Source: Rhizopus arrhizus (taxonomy: Eukaryota; Mucoromycota; Mucoromycetes; Mucorales; Rhizopodaceae). Taken from it: a stretch of DNA of 64,000 nt. Numbering within the stretch: the first letter of the stretch is position 1; each line of letters begins with the position of its first letter. Below, one piece after another: positions 1 to 12,962 of the stretch. The notes below the pieces were generated by a model. That model was not told the origin of the DNA. It did not search any database and saw nothing but the letters and a program-made list of their open reading frames with translations. The stretch spans positions 744,001-808,000 of the forward strand of contig JAKZZE010000025.1 in the NCBI GenBank assembly GCA_024220505.1, in the 5' to 3' direction. The position numbers were made by a program, and so were the translations under genes.

Positions 1-566
1 AAATTTTGTCGCTGACCATAAGGTGGAATGCGATGGCTCGTTGCTTTTGTGATTATTTGATTGATTTGTTTCTCAAGCTGAGGTGCAGAAGAAGAAGATG
101 TTAAGCTCTGACGAGGCTTTGGTAAAAGACTAAATCGTTTTTTGAAATTAGTTATTTTCTTTGTCTTAATTTATAATAATTTTACCTTGAAAGTGAAGCC
201 ATTATAAGTTTAAGAAAAAAAAGAAAAACGGAGAGGGAAAAAAAAAAAACGTCAGCATTTTTTTTTAAAAAAATTATACAAACTCAGATTGGACAGTATA
301 AATCACGTGGATATTGCTCAAGACAAAGGATGGCATAAATCTTTAGAATTCTCAAGCGCTAAAAGTTAAGAAAAGGCAGCAACCTGAAAAGACAATAAGC
401 GAAACTATATTATGCTTTCACAGACACTTTTATGGTTTAAAGGATGCAAGATCAAAGAGAAATCAAGTTCAAGATGTCTTTTTTTTGAATGCGAAATCAT
501 TAAATAATATGTAAGTATTTATTTTTGGGAATAAAAGTGTGTATTTTTTATTGTTATTATTTCATC
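1..566. other. Intergenic, downstream of the secreted-protein gene
   Basis: AT-rich sequence with A and T homopolymers (for example near 238-272). I see no reading frame or RNA gene. The last part is presumably the 3' untranslated region of the minus-strand gene that ends at 567. Confidence 0.5.
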
Positions 567-1678
567 TTAATTCAAATAGAAAGGATGAGAGAAGAACTCA
601 CAAGTTTCATCATGCTGTGTGGTACCAGTTAACTTGTAATAGAAAGCGGCATTGTCATCTTTGGCAGATTCAGGAATAGTGTCTTTAACATTAAACATGT
701 TAGTAACTGCCTTGTTACCAGACCAGCTGCTGTGAACTAATTTAGACTCTCGAGTTTCAATATTGACAGAGTAAAGCTCCAAAGAAGTTAAAGTATCGGT
801 ATGGGCAGCAGTATCACGTTCTGATTGGGTGTAGTGTGAGTAGAAAGTAATGTCAGCATGTGAATAAACTTACGGATTTGTACAGTGTATTGCTTGTCAG
901 CAGAGACCTTTTCGCCAATGGTAGGAGAAGTAAGCTCAACACCGAAACAACCACGATCAATATTTTCGCTCAATGACTTGTATTCTTCTTCTTCAACAGC
1001 ATTTGAGTGAGTAGACTTCTTGGCCTTGAAAACCTTAGACATCAAAGTACAATCAGGACCTGCTGTGTTGTGGACCCAGACACTATAAAGTACACTTAGT
1101 TTATTTCTCTTCTTTTTTTGAGAAAAGGGATCTTAATTACCGGAATTCGAATTGTCCAGGAAGCTTAAGCTTCTTGTATTTGGTCAAATCAACGCTAAAA
1201 AAAGAAAGGGTAAGTAAAAGAAGTGTTGTATAAAAATCAAGTACCTTAATGTAGCCTTCTTGTTTAATTTGTAGCTACCAGTCCAGATAGTGCTAAGGTA
1301 AGTAGCCTTTCCTTTGCTGTTGATAGAGTAAGCATCAACACCATTAATAACCTTTGCTTGAGCATTAGGCTTTCTTGCTATAAAGTTCATTGTTTAATGT
1401 CATATGCATATATTAAAGTAGTAATGATACATACTAACTGTGACTGTAACCTTCTTTGCATTTGAGAAAGTTTGTCCTTTTGTAGGAGCAGTAACAGAGA
1501 TACCTAATGTAAATAAATTTTAATGCATGTACTTGCGGCAAATATATATCTTCATTTATACTTTACCACTACAAAATTTCTTTAATGCACCATCAATTTC
1601 ATCTTGAAGTGAATCGGCTTGGACAAAACTGATAGCAACAAGTGCTACTAAACAACCAAAAAGCAATGATAATTTCAT
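567..1678 (-). CDS. Secreted protein with two Kre9/KNH-like extracellular domains
   Basis: Six exons: 1678-1567, 1503-1435, 1377-1245, 1194-1141, 1082-874 and 820-567, with GT/AG introns of 47-67 bp; total 831 nt, 276 residues. The start ATG opens a clear signal peptide (MKLSLLFGCLVALVAISFVQA, cleavage likely after QA). Two similar units follow, each opening with a short beta-strand motif: ISVTAPTKGQTF near residue 40 and VELTSPTIGEKV near residue 160. That opening and the predicted beta-rich make-up resemble the Kre9/KNH N-terminal domain of fungal cell-wall and Ser/Thr-rich GPI proteins. There is no C-terminal hydrophobic tail for a GPI anchor, so the product is probably secreted free or wall-bound. 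The family call rests on motif resemblance; the exact role is not known. Confidence 0.72.
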
Positions 1679-4155
1679 TAAAAAAAGTGTAAAAGAAAAA
1701 AGAAATAATTAAGGGGATAGGAAAGGGGGACAATAAAAAAAAAAAGACAATTTACACAAATATAAAAATAATTAAAAAAAAAAACCTATTTTTAACACAG
1801 TAAAAAGAAAGCAACTCCGTTTCTCGTTTTTACGCAAAATAGGTTACTATTTTATGATTAGCTTTTACCAAAATAAGAAAGCAAAGCTCTAGAGCCTTTT
1901 AATTAGTAAACACTTTAAGCTTGCCTGTTATATTAAAATATTTTTCATTTTGAGAGTTTCATTACGAATAAATAGTATAAAAGATCGTCTCATTCACTTG
2001 TCAGTAGCATAGTACACGCCAAGAAATTGACCAATTGGAAACCAAATTAAAACAAATTAAACACAAAAAAAAAACTATTCTTAGTCTCGTCAACTTGTTG
2101 TTCAGCAGAACGTGCAGTCCATACATCATAAAGAAGTGCATGAAATAAACAATTGCTATCTCGACATATTGATTTGAGGTAAGATTGCTCGTCAGTAACC
2201 ACAGTTCACACTAAAATATACAAAAGATATTCTTTACGTGTGCTCAATCTCTTGCTTTTCTTGAAATAGCATTCAGAAAACATCCTACATCTGTAAAGAC
2301 ATGTAAAATCACTTATAAATAAATCATGACTACTACAAATTTAGTTTTTCATGTTGTCAAGGATTCGCTCACTGCACTATAACGTTGTCAATGCTATAGA
2401 TTTAATTCTGATTGGCTAATTAATTTAATCATGGGTACAGTGAAACTGAATTTCCAGAGTTCGAATTCAATAAATCAGGAAAAGTGAAAAGAAAAGTTGA
2501 GATAGAACACTTACTTTCAACGACGCAAATTCGAACCGTGGAAACACTGTATTTGTACCAATTCATCAATAAACAACAGTAAAATGAAGAGAGAGAAAGA
2601 TTTTCAAATTTATAATTGTCACTAGATAGTTCTCGGCTGCAAGATTTAAGCTATCACCTAAGGCTTCACGATGAATTAAAAGTACACGAATAACTGCCAA
2701 AGATGATTAAAAATTGAATTCTGTGACAGAAATAGAAATATTTTTAAACAGTTACTTTATTTACAAAATTAAATCCCAAATGGGCGCATGATGATTTAGT
2801 TTTCATCATTCTCGCCCGGGTCTGATCAAGAAATGAGTGGAAGCTAAAAGATTTTTAGAGGATTAAAAAAAAAAACACAATGAATTTCTAATTGAATATG
2901 CCGCGATCTCTAAAGTCAAGCAGTAAAATATGTAATGAAAATGTTTGTACAAGAAAGCTTATATGACAAAGAATTCGATATGAAGCGACACATTCTGTGA
3001 GTACAACTGTACAAGCAAGACAATAAATTCTTAGTTAATGCATACAACAACTATGTATAAAAACTTAAAATGACAGCTAAAGAGCTTCGTGCAAATAAGG
3101 GGTGTATATACTATTTTGAGACTTATAAGAAGGCCCATACTATTTTACTTTGACAAGGCGATAATAATGTACCTCGAGTCACATCTTTTCTCCTTTACTT
3201 TGTAGAAAGTATGAATTAATATTGGGAAGTCCCTATGCTATCCAAATAATAGTCTACCAAATGTAAAACTCATGATACCAACTCATCTTGAAACTACAGA
3301 CAATATCAAAAAAATTAAATTCCAACAGAATTATGTTGGGTAATTTGTACAAGTATGTTGATAGATTTAAAAGTGAGATCAACTGAATGTTTTGTATTAT
3401 TCATTGATTTAACTTGTACGACTTGAAGGATTCAAACTGTTTGCTAATACTTGATATGTCTAATATGAAAATTAAAGCCTTCTCTATGAAGAGCAGCGGT
3501 TTGAGACAACTTTGGAAAACCACAAATAGAGTCTATGCTTGATCAAGAATTAATGATACGGTCCTATGAATTAAATAAAGTGAGAATGATACCACAGCAT
3601 GCCTTTATCAAAGTAACTTTTTTGAAGTCAACCTTGCCATTACAGAAATATGTATAAATATAATAAGTTTACGCATGCTGACAGGAGGACAATCATGGAG
3701 ACTGAGTAAATTCATTTGGTATGAGTAGCACTTTCTGCATCATCGAAAATACATGAGTAGACAATAAGTTCATATACAAGCATACAACATCCCTTACAGC
3801 ACATACATTGCTGTTTATTTAATATTGAGCTTGTATAAAACAAGGGCAAGACTGTTTATGATCCGGCAAAAAAGAGTCATGGTACACTGGTTGCTTTCAC
3901 TAAATAATTAATCACAAAAAGATTGAATAGATATCGGTACGGCTTATATAACATTTGTATCAAAATCCCTTGTCTGTACTAATGCGTTTCACTCGCCATT
4001 TTTCACGTTTACTCGATAAGCTGTTGAAACATTGATTTCCATAGTAATTAATAAATTTATGACTTGAATTGACATGAAAAAGAATATGTACACGAGTGAA
4101 ATAAATTACGTTTATATTTATATATATATTTTTATTTATTTATTATTTAAATTAT
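1679..4155. other. Intergenic, 2.5 kb
   Basis: Contains the upstream region of the secreted-protein gene (poly-A/T and CT-rich stretches at 1680-1860) and AT-rich sequence with no convincing reading frame on either strand. A plus-strand frame at 4074-4352 overlaps the end of the sestrin gene on the other strand and is a shadow. Confidence 0.5.
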
Positions 4156-6358
4156 TTATACTTCAGATATTAAACAAAGACCATAGCATAACACGGCTTG
4201 TTTTCTTGCAGATGCAATCAATAAATTTACATGGCACTTTTCCTCAGGGCGCAAAGAGATACCAAGATTACACCAATCGTTTCTTTGAATCTTGTGTGGT
4301 GACATACAAAGGACTTGAAGGTATTGAGTCATTCGTTCATTCAAGAAGGTAGGAATGTCTGCATACGTGTAATCTTCCTTTGTAACGCCCATTATCTTTT
4401 GAGTTTGATACCAGATGGCATACCTTAATGGTGATGTGTCAACTACTTCTTCCGCTACAGGATGAAATATACTCCAATCCGTAATACTGATAGCCTCTGT
4501 AAATTCTGCTACTAGATCATCACCAATACCAGGAAGATAGTAATTGGCTAAATCACAACCGTGATCTTCCCAACAGTATTCACCAAGCATGAATTCACTA
4601 TGTTGTGTTGAATCAAACGTTTGTAATTGAATAGATTGACTTAATGCTGGATCGATAAACCGATCCAAATCTTCATGGATCGCATTAATTTCAAGCGTAT
4701 TTCTTGTTGGCAAGTCAAAGTTTGTCTTTATTTTCATTTGTCGCTTTTCACTGTTTAAATCCATTTTATCGAGGCTTTCGATAAGTTCTTCCTTTAGTGA
4801 ACTGTTCTTTTTAGATTTCAATTTACTAATTAAGTCTTTAGTGGTTTCTTCAATGTCAATAGATAATCCAAGACCAACACCATGGTCAGATGAAAACAAT
4901 AAATCCTGCTGATTGTCATCATTATTCCAATTAGTATCAGTAGTTGTAGCAATGAGATCGTTACTGTTGATATTCAGTTCGTTTTCTATTCCTCCTTGAC
5001 ATGGACCGAATGTCATATCAAAACCACCCGTCATATCAATCTCGGGTGTGATGCCACATCCTAATATGAAGCTTGACAAACCCAAGACAGTACCAATGAT
5101 AAGCACAGCTTGCACTAGTTCTCCTCTACTCCAGGCATCTCCCAAATCACCTGTCAGTAAATCGGTAATATCTTCTGTATTCAGATTCCAAGGTTGGCGA
5201 GCCAATTTTAAGATGAGTGTACTCACGTTTCTTAGTTTCGCTGGTATATGATCAATCCCCTTTAACCAATCTGGATTCCCACCATTATACAGAAAGTCTA
5301 ATTTAAATGTGGAGACCATATATTGACACTTTTGAAGAGCAGAGACCATGATACTAATATAAGCTTTCCATGTTCGATGTAGTGGTCCCAAGGGCGCTTT
5401 GGTAATTTTTGTAAACGTGACATGATGAATTTCAAAGAACGATGGAAAGAATGAGAATATACGCTGTATATTAAAGAGCCTTCCATCTTCTGTGAATGTC
5501 TTGATCATCATTTGTCGAACGTATTCATCCGAGGGTCTTCCACCAGTGAAGTCTGAAAAATTAGCATCAGGTATATTGTTATTGTTGGTATCTATAGAAT
5601 CATTATTGTTGTCGTTGCTATTTGTACATGCAGTTTCTGGCATTGAAGGATCGTTTTCATCGTTATGTTGTGAAACAGAAGAAGACCAAGGTGAAAATGA
5701 TATGTTTGAAGAACGTGGGTAATAAACAAACTGATTTGAAGATGAAGTAGATTCAAGCGAAAATATATCATACAGTGAAATAAAGTGTGAAGGCGAATTA
5801 AACTTTGGTTGAGGAATAGCACAGTTAGTTGTTTCCTAAAGGTATATTGTCTTTAATAAACATATACATAAGTATATACGCGATACACAACTACCTTTAA
5901 TATACTCAATAGTTCCTTAAATGTCTGTCTGACATCAGCATATGGACAAGTAATTGATAATCTTAATATTGTCAATAAATAATATAACAGCTGTTCGCTA
6001 TATTCATCATTGTCTTCCTCTTCATTCTTTTGCTGCTCTGCTGCCTCTACTTCTTCTGTCACACAACCATTTATGATTGCAGTAGGTGATGTCGCGTTAG
6101 AAGTCGATAACGGTGACAAAGAAGAACGCGAAGACGATGACCTTATGAATGATTTGACTACTTGAATAATCTTTTCAAGTGCTAAGGCTCTATCTTCAAA
6201 GCTTTCAATTTGTAATCCTTTAAATAAAGCAATACGCTGTCTACAAGCTTGTAATTGGTTTGCTCTTGAATCTCGAACTATATTTATTATAAGCATAATA
6301 ATAAATTAAAAATATACAACTTACTTGACTCTAATACTTCATCATGTTGCATCATCAT
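4156..6358 (-). CDS. Sestrin-family protein (stress-responsive TORC1 regulator)
   Basis: Three exons: 6358-6325, 6277-5895 and 5835-4156; 2097 nt, 698 residues, longer than animal sestrins (about 480-550) because of a low-complexity N-terminal part (Ser/Glu-rich near residues 60-95) and an acidic linker. The N-terminal alkylhydroperoxidase-like half shows RPSDEYVRQMM, then KCQYMVS, GGNPDWLKGIDHIP, KLARQPW and WSRGELVQAV ending in GCGITPEID. The C-terminal half shows YQTQKIMGVTKEDYTYADI and SPHKIQ..DW..LGISLRPEEKCHVNLL..ARKQA, the sestrin C-terminal signature. Sestrins bind GATOR2 and restrain TORC1 in animals. The Cys and Tyr of the antioxidant site are present (C.Y in KCQYMVSTF) but the His expected five residues further on reads Phe. 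The start was taken as the first of three consecutive ATGs in the short first exon. Confidence 0.88.
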
Positions 6359-8613
6359 TCAAACATATATGAAAAAAAAAGAAGGGAGAAAAAAAAAAGA
6401 AAAAGAAGTGGGAAATCAACTTAAAATTTATGTGTTTGTGTGTGACTTTATTTTAACCAGAGCACACGCAATTTTCAAAGAGCGAAAGTAATTTTCTATT
6501 CTCAATTGTGTAACAAACGCATTCAATCCATTTCCAAGCAACTGATAAAGGCAGAATAAATGTAACACATGCCCTTTAGAAATCACGATTTTTTTTCCTT
6601 TTATGATAACCAGTAATACCTTTTTTTCATTTTTATATATTTTACTATTGATTTGTTCTAGCATGAAGCTACAAAACGCACAAGTTATAACAGAAATGCA
6701 CTAAGCATGTATCACATATTTTCTATTCATTCAAAAGTCGAAGAGCAAAGATCAAGTCATATTGCATAAATGTTTCTAAACTGATAAGCTTGTAAATGTT
6801 TACAGAAGCAGGATTGTTTATAAGGTCTTATTAACTTATCAACAAATAGCGCTTTGACCTTGAAATATCTATTACAGTCCTACCGGTATCAGTTTAGGTT
6901 TTGTAAAGAAGAATTGCGGAAATTTAAATTTCAACTGGTGTTATTGGCGTCTTTTTCATGTCAATTTGCGAATTTACTTTAATTAAATGAAACTTTTCTA
7001 AGGTTAAATACATCTGCTGCTAGAACAAAGGGTGAATAAATGATAACAGTAGAGCTTTTTGGTATGAATGTCAAATCTTTTAAGAAAATTCTATGTTTTA
7101 TTTTATGTTTTATTATCTGTTTTCTTATCGTTGTCTCTTCGTGTTATTATGCTCTTAAAAAAAGATAGAGCATAGTTCAGAGAACATATTGCCATTTGGA
7201 TATCTTATTTGGATGACGAACAAGCCTGAAGACCATTGAATTGATAAATACTAAATACAAAGAAAAAGTAGTGATTACAATGCAGATTTTTATTTGTTTT
7301 CCGAATCAACTTATCTGGAGAAAGAGTGAAATATTTAAGCATGAAAATAGAAGTCAAGAAATCAGCGAGACCAAGCAGTAGTTTTACTAAAAATTTCAGA
7401 ATTCTTTACATTTGCTTGAACAGCATCTAAGATTAATTAAAGGTAGCTATGAGCTGCAACAAATTACCATCAAACTCTTTAAAACTTTTATATACATAAC
7501 CTTTTTTTTTTTTTTTACTGTACATATTTATTATTTTAAACAAACGCTTCATATTACTATTATGTCTATTTCTCAAACCCTTTATAAAATTCCTTTTAAT
7601 AATGTTGATAACAAATGAATAAAGAGTGACAGCATAATTAATCTGACAATATATCAAGATTATCCTTTGAAAATTAGTTTATTACTACTTTCGCTCAATC
7701 ATCGTCATCAATAAAATTGGCATTATAGATTGTTATCCATTTTTAATTCTATTGTTGGCTTATGATTAAAAAATAAGTGTATGCTTTTTTTATTCTCTTG
7801 ATTACATTCACAACATAGTTTATTATAAACTATGAATTTTCTCCATTTCTTTAACTTTTGTCTACTTTCTATAATAATGAGCTATTAGATCATTCTGTAA
7901 TAGTATTCAATTTTAAAATGAAAATCAATTGATGACTATCAAAAGAAAGAGATAAAAATTAAGATTTTTAATAGTTGCGTTACAATTATATTATCCAAAT
8001 AATAAAAACTTCTGCGAAGAAAATGTTTTTTATGCAACCATATATCAATCGTTATTTGATCATAAGTCATACCTTTTATGATTTACAAAAGCAACCCTAG
8101 CTATTGTAATAAGTCAAGATTCCGTATTTTTCTTTTGGAAACAAAAACCATTTTTATTTCATTCAATGATATTAACTTTTTTTTAAAAAAAAATCAAATG
8201 TTAATAAATAAAAGGTTTTACTAGTAATAACTCTTTTGTTTTTTTAGAAATTTTTCCTCTAAAAAAACTTGGTATCGATTAAATGCATGTTGACATAAGG
8301 ACTCAATTTTTTGAACAAATTCTTTAATAATCGTTCCGCTTAGATTGCTCATAAAAGAGATAAGTACTTTAAGCATTTACATAATGACCTATGCATATAT
8401 GTTAAGAAAAAGTTAAATGTAGGAAAAATTAGTACTTTTATACTTCTTTACTCTCGCATTGTTCATCCTTGGTTGAATTCAATGTAATAAGCGGCAATGG
8501 CAATCCAGCTGAAAAATGCTTAAATCATTATCAAAAATTTTCTTAAAAATAAACTTTTCTAGTTATTTGATCCGTGCTTTAATTCAGTACTTTTATTTAT
8601 TATAACACGGGTA
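6359..8613. other. Intergenic, 2.2 kb
   Basis: AT-rich. Holds the purine/poly-A-rich sestrin promoter side (6370-6410) and the 3' flank of the Arp3 gene. Frames of 60-80 codons here are Lys/Ile/Phe-rich chance frames. No RNA gene was recognised. Confidence 0.5.
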
Positions 8614-10206
8614 TTACAAGACAGTGTTAAATACTCTGTTATGACGACAAATACTTGGCCCATATTCATCATATTCAGCTTTTGTGTGACAATAATTATA
8701 AAATTCGCCCTATTTATAATATTTGTTATATAAGCTAAATGCAAATTAACATGTTTACTTACAGTAGAAGCTAATAAGCTACCACCAAACCAAACAGCAT
8801 GACGCTGCTTTTTGTGTGAAATAACATTGACCTCCATGGGTGTTGCTTTAGAACCACTAGTAAGCTCGCTATCTTGGATACGTTTATCAACCACACGTTT
8901 GATATCTCTTTGAAGTCTCTTATCAAATCCTTTAAACATGGTTGATCCACCAGACAAAACAATGTTCTTGTATAATCCCCTTCGAACATCAATAGGACTT
9001 GTTTGAATAACAGTATCCACAATCTCAGGCAAAGGAGTTAAAAAGTCTGAACTGGCAATTTCTGGATTAAAAAAGATTTCAGGAGCAAGGAAACGCTCGA
9101 AGCCGACATCCACAGAATAACTCTATGCATAAAAATAAAATGAATATTCTTGCTTTTTGGCTTTATTTTTTTTTTTTTTTTTTTTTACCTTTCCAGTGAC
9201 TGAGTAGATACCATCATATTTTTTAAAGTACTTGCTAGGCTCTTGGTCATACTTTTTAAATTCCTTGACAATATCAGGACAAACATAACTATAATCCTCC
9301 TTGATAGCTTCAGCTATACGTAAAGAGTCTTCAGGTGGGATATTTGTTTCTCCACGTTCACGAAGCAAGTTTTGAACAAATGATGTAATATCTCGACCAG
9401 CAATAGGTACACTCTTGATAGAGCTACCAATGACGTAACCTTCAGCCTATGTGAAAGAAATAGGTGAGCCCTTCTCTCTTTCTTCTTTCTTTCATGAAAG
9501 TTGCTTACCACAGGAATGACGTGAGTTACACCATCACCAGAGTCGACAACAGTACCAGTCAAAGTCTGCTCATTCACTTTATTGGAAGTCCAAGAAGCAG
9601 CTAATGCCAAGACAGCTTGGACAGCAATATAAAGACCTTGTACATTAAAAGATTCAAACATAATCTCGGCTGTCATTTCACGATTTTCTGGCGCATTCAA
9701 AGGGGGTTCAGTCTATTGAACAATGTTAACTTTCAATTTTTGTATTTGTTGTAATACTATTTACTAGAAGAAAATAATGATCCTCTGGTTCACAACGCAA
9801 GTATTTAAAGATAGATTGTTCCCAAAATCGTTCCATATGATCCCAGTTACTGATTAGGCCGTGTCGGATGGGATAGTTCAGAGCCATCGTCTTGGCTTGT
9901 GCAATAGCTTCATCTCCAATGTAAAAATCAAGGTCTTCAATACCTCGTTTGGAAGCAAGGTTATTACTCAAGAAAGAAGGCTTAGAGTGTACGCTAGGTC
10001 TTCCGGTATTTCCGGCGCTTTCACGCGTAGAAATAGCAGTAGGAAATACAAATGACGGTTCGTTATTTCCACTAAACCCAAGCTTAGTGTACCTATTTTG
10101 CGCCAAAGAAAAAAAAAAAGTATTAGCTAGTGAATTTTGTTTTTCTTTTAAAAATAGTTCTTTACCCTGTACCATTATCCATAACCACAACAGGTAATTT
10201 AGTCAT
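8614..10206 (-). CDS. ARP3: Actin-related protein 3 (Arp2/3 complex subunit)
   Basis: Six exons: 10206-10166, 10092-9765, 9712-9509, 9446-9189, 9122-8763 and 8709-8614; 1287 nt, 428 residues, the usual size for Arp3 (about 418-430). The start [20 protein letters not shown] is the actin-fold phosphate-1 loop. [16 protein letters not shown] is the second phosphate loop, [20 protein letters not shown] follows as in Arp3, and [15 protein letters not shown] is the adenosine motif. The end [18 protein letters not shown] is the Arp3 C-terminus. Arp3 pairs with Arp2 to nucleate branched actin, in fungi at endocytic patches. The short last exon (96 nt) carries the diagnostic tail. The intron between exons 4 and 5 contains a long T tract. 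Confidence 0.97.
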
Positions 10207-11053
10207 CTTTTTCTATGCTGTTTTTTTTTTAGTTGTGAAAAAAAGAGCATTTTCTATCAAAGACTTGGTGAGATATTTCATAAGCGGAAATCGAATTTAC
10301 TTTTATTTTCAGCGCCGAGAAATGATGGATAACATCCATGCATATATGCGCAGAAGAGATACTAAATGTATAAGCTTTTATATGATAATTGTCTATTATA
10401 AGCAACAAATAAAGACATGTTAGGATAAAATAACATTGCTATAGAAAATTTAAAAAATGACACATAGCAGTAAATTGAAGATGAATTAAAAAGTAATTGT
10501 GAGCAGTCAAAGAAATATCCTGAGAACAACTCATTAATATCTTAGCTTATATACCACAAGAAAACGATTAAAAACTTCACATTATAGACTATTCAGTCTA
10601 GATTATGTTTCACTAACAAGCCAATTATGTTTTACATCCCCTTTTTATTTGCTTTCTTTTCTCCTATTAAATAAGGAACAAACAAAAGAAATGTACCAAG
10701 TTTGACGTAGATTTATACTTGTATCTTCGTTCTATACAAGTCATAGATTCATTCTGTACTCAATATTGATGAATCTCAAACAGCATTCTACTTGCATGCT
10801 ATTGTCTAGACTTTCGATAATTTTTATTATGCTTAACAGTAAACTTTTCTTTATTCTAAACCAAAGATTTAATAGCATCATTATAGCTATTATACTATAT
10901 AATAGATTGCAGTATATATATGTCTCTGTATATTTATTTTTATACACATCATTATTTAATATTATTATTGTTATTAGAAAAAAAAAAAAAAAAAGGTAGA
11001 ATAGGTGTGCACATATTGCACACAATTATAATTAAAATAGGTCCAATAGAGTA
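10207..11053. other. Intergenic between Arp3 and Ras genes
   Basis: Promoter side of Arp3 (minus strand) and 3' side of the Ras gene. AT-rich, with an A15 run near 10979-10995. No gene was recognised. Confidence 0.5.
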
Positions 11054-11871
11054 TTACATCAAGATACATCCACAACAATCACCACCATTTGATTCAGTCA
11101 AATCAAACGCGTCCTTTGATTTGCCTTCTTGTTCTTTATTCATTCGACGAATCTCACGTACAACTTCATAAAATACATCGTCTACTCGAATTCGCTGTTT
11201 GGCTGATGTCTCAATAAAAGGGCATCCAAAGCTCTTTGCTAAATCCTTTCCTTCTTGGCTTGAAACTCGCCTATCACTTTCCAAATCACATTTGTTACCC
11301 ACAAGAATCATGGGAAAAAAATCTCGGTCTTTGACACGACGAATTTGTTGATAGAAAGTGTTCACTTCTTCAAAAGAAAGACGCGATGTGATTGAATAGA
11401 CAAGAATAAATCCTTCGCCATTTCTCATGTACTGTTCTCGCATTGCACTAACCAGGATATGAATAAAGATTTGGCTTCTTTTCAATATAGAGTTACCTAT
11501 ATTCTTCTTGTCCAGCTGTATCCAATACATCTAATAAAGCTGTCTCTTCATCAATAACACACTGCTTACGATAGGAATCTATACTCCCGCAAACATTAGA
11601 AGCAAGCTTTATCTAATTATATATGCTCTGTACCTTCAATTGTTGGATCATATTCATCCACAAAGTGAGATTGAATAAATTGAATAGTTAATGCAGATTT
11701 ACCAACACCTATAAGTAGATATGAATTCAAACTTCACCCTCTTCATTTTCTCTATTTCCTCTTACCACCACCTCCTACAATGACTATTTTGTACCTAAAA
11801 ATCAAAACTCAGTAAAAATAAAATCTCATTATGTCTTCTGTTTACTCTCTAAGAAATGATGCCTTGGACAT
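11054..11871 (-). CDS. RAS1: Ras-family small GTPase
   Basis: Five exons: 11871-11846, 11794-11766, 11708-11634, 11578-11497 and 11447-11054; 606 nt, 201 residues. G1 loop GGGGVGKS (split by intron 2 after the third Gly), switch I YDPTIEDSYRKQ (a Ras-type effector loop), switch [20 protein letters not shown]4 NKCD and G5 ETSAK. The C-terminus reads DCCGCILM: a CAAX box (CILM) for prenylation, with two more cysteines just upstream that could be palmitoylated. The protein is therefore a membrane-anchored GTP switch, in fungi feeding cAMP/PKA or MAPK pathways. The effector loop and N-terminal [11 protein letters not shown] fit Ras rather than Rheb or Rap. The paralogue number is a guess, as Mucorales carry several. 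Confidence 0.94.
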
Positions 11872-12962
11872 TTGCTTGAAATCACACTAAAGAGAAATGA
11901 GAAGAAAAGAAAGAAAGAGATAAAAAGAATTAAGGAGAAGAAATAAAGAAATATACTCGAAAAAAAAGAGGGGAGATATACAGCAGGAGACAAAAAAAGT
12001 CTGTTACAAAACATTTTTGCTTGTTTACGATCCATTACATGAGAAAAATTTCCATTCTTGATAGTTCTTTCTTTTAATAAACTATTCTTGTGTGTGTCTC
12101 CTTATAGCTTTTTTCAGTATTAAAAAGAGGGGAAACTACAGATCAGGCTTTTACGTTCATTGTATACGCAAAATGATTTTTATTGCTAAAACCTAGATAT
12201 AAAAGCACCTTGTTGGGTTATTGGGATGTCATATGTATAACGTAAGTATGAAAATATCCTTTAACGACAAAGCCCTATGTCTCCCCCTCATTCAAACAAA
12301 GCAAATAATTTAAGGGCCCTTCAAGTATTGACTGTAGAATCCCTTATGAAGCTTTTTTTTTTTTTTTTTTTTTTTGCTACAGTGAAAAGACTATATAATC
12401 TATAGCTTTCTTAAAGAAACAGTTGCCTTTGGTATAGTTCTGGTTTTAATAGCATCTAAAAAAGTGTCTATTTGATTTGTTCTTCTGCTAGGTAAAAAGG
12501 CCAATACACTATCTGAACACCAGGAACAAAGTAACAATGAAGCTTCCTTTTCCTTTACCCTCTCTCCTTTATTCCCTTTCGATTTCTTCCTTCTGTCTCC
12601 CTTAACATCATAGAAAACACACGCAAAAAGGGAAAAACTCTCAAGGTTATTAAGCTTTCAAGGGGATTCATAGTTGAGGCAAAGGTTTTATATAAATCCA
12701 TTTTTCTACTTTATATAAAATCGAGCTTATTCTTATTTGATGAGATATAAAGGAGAATTGATTAAAGCATAGGTTAATTTACTTCATTTCTGTCTCCCTC
12801 TACTACTTTTCATAAACTCGCTTTTTTTTTTAAAAAAAAAAAATACGGGGAGAGCTGACCTTAAAGCATGAAGCCATTTTCTTTGAATTATTTGCATAAT
12901 ATATCCAAATGTGGGATTTTTTGGGTTGTAAAAAGATTTACTTTATATTTCTAAGATACATA
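11872..12962. other. Intergenic between Ras and eIF4E genes
   Basis: Ras promoter side is strongly purine/pyrimidine biased (A/G runs at 11885-11990 on the plus strand). There is a T22 tract near 12352-12375 and a T10A12 tract near 12829-12842. No coding or RNA gene was recognised. Confidence 0.5.
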
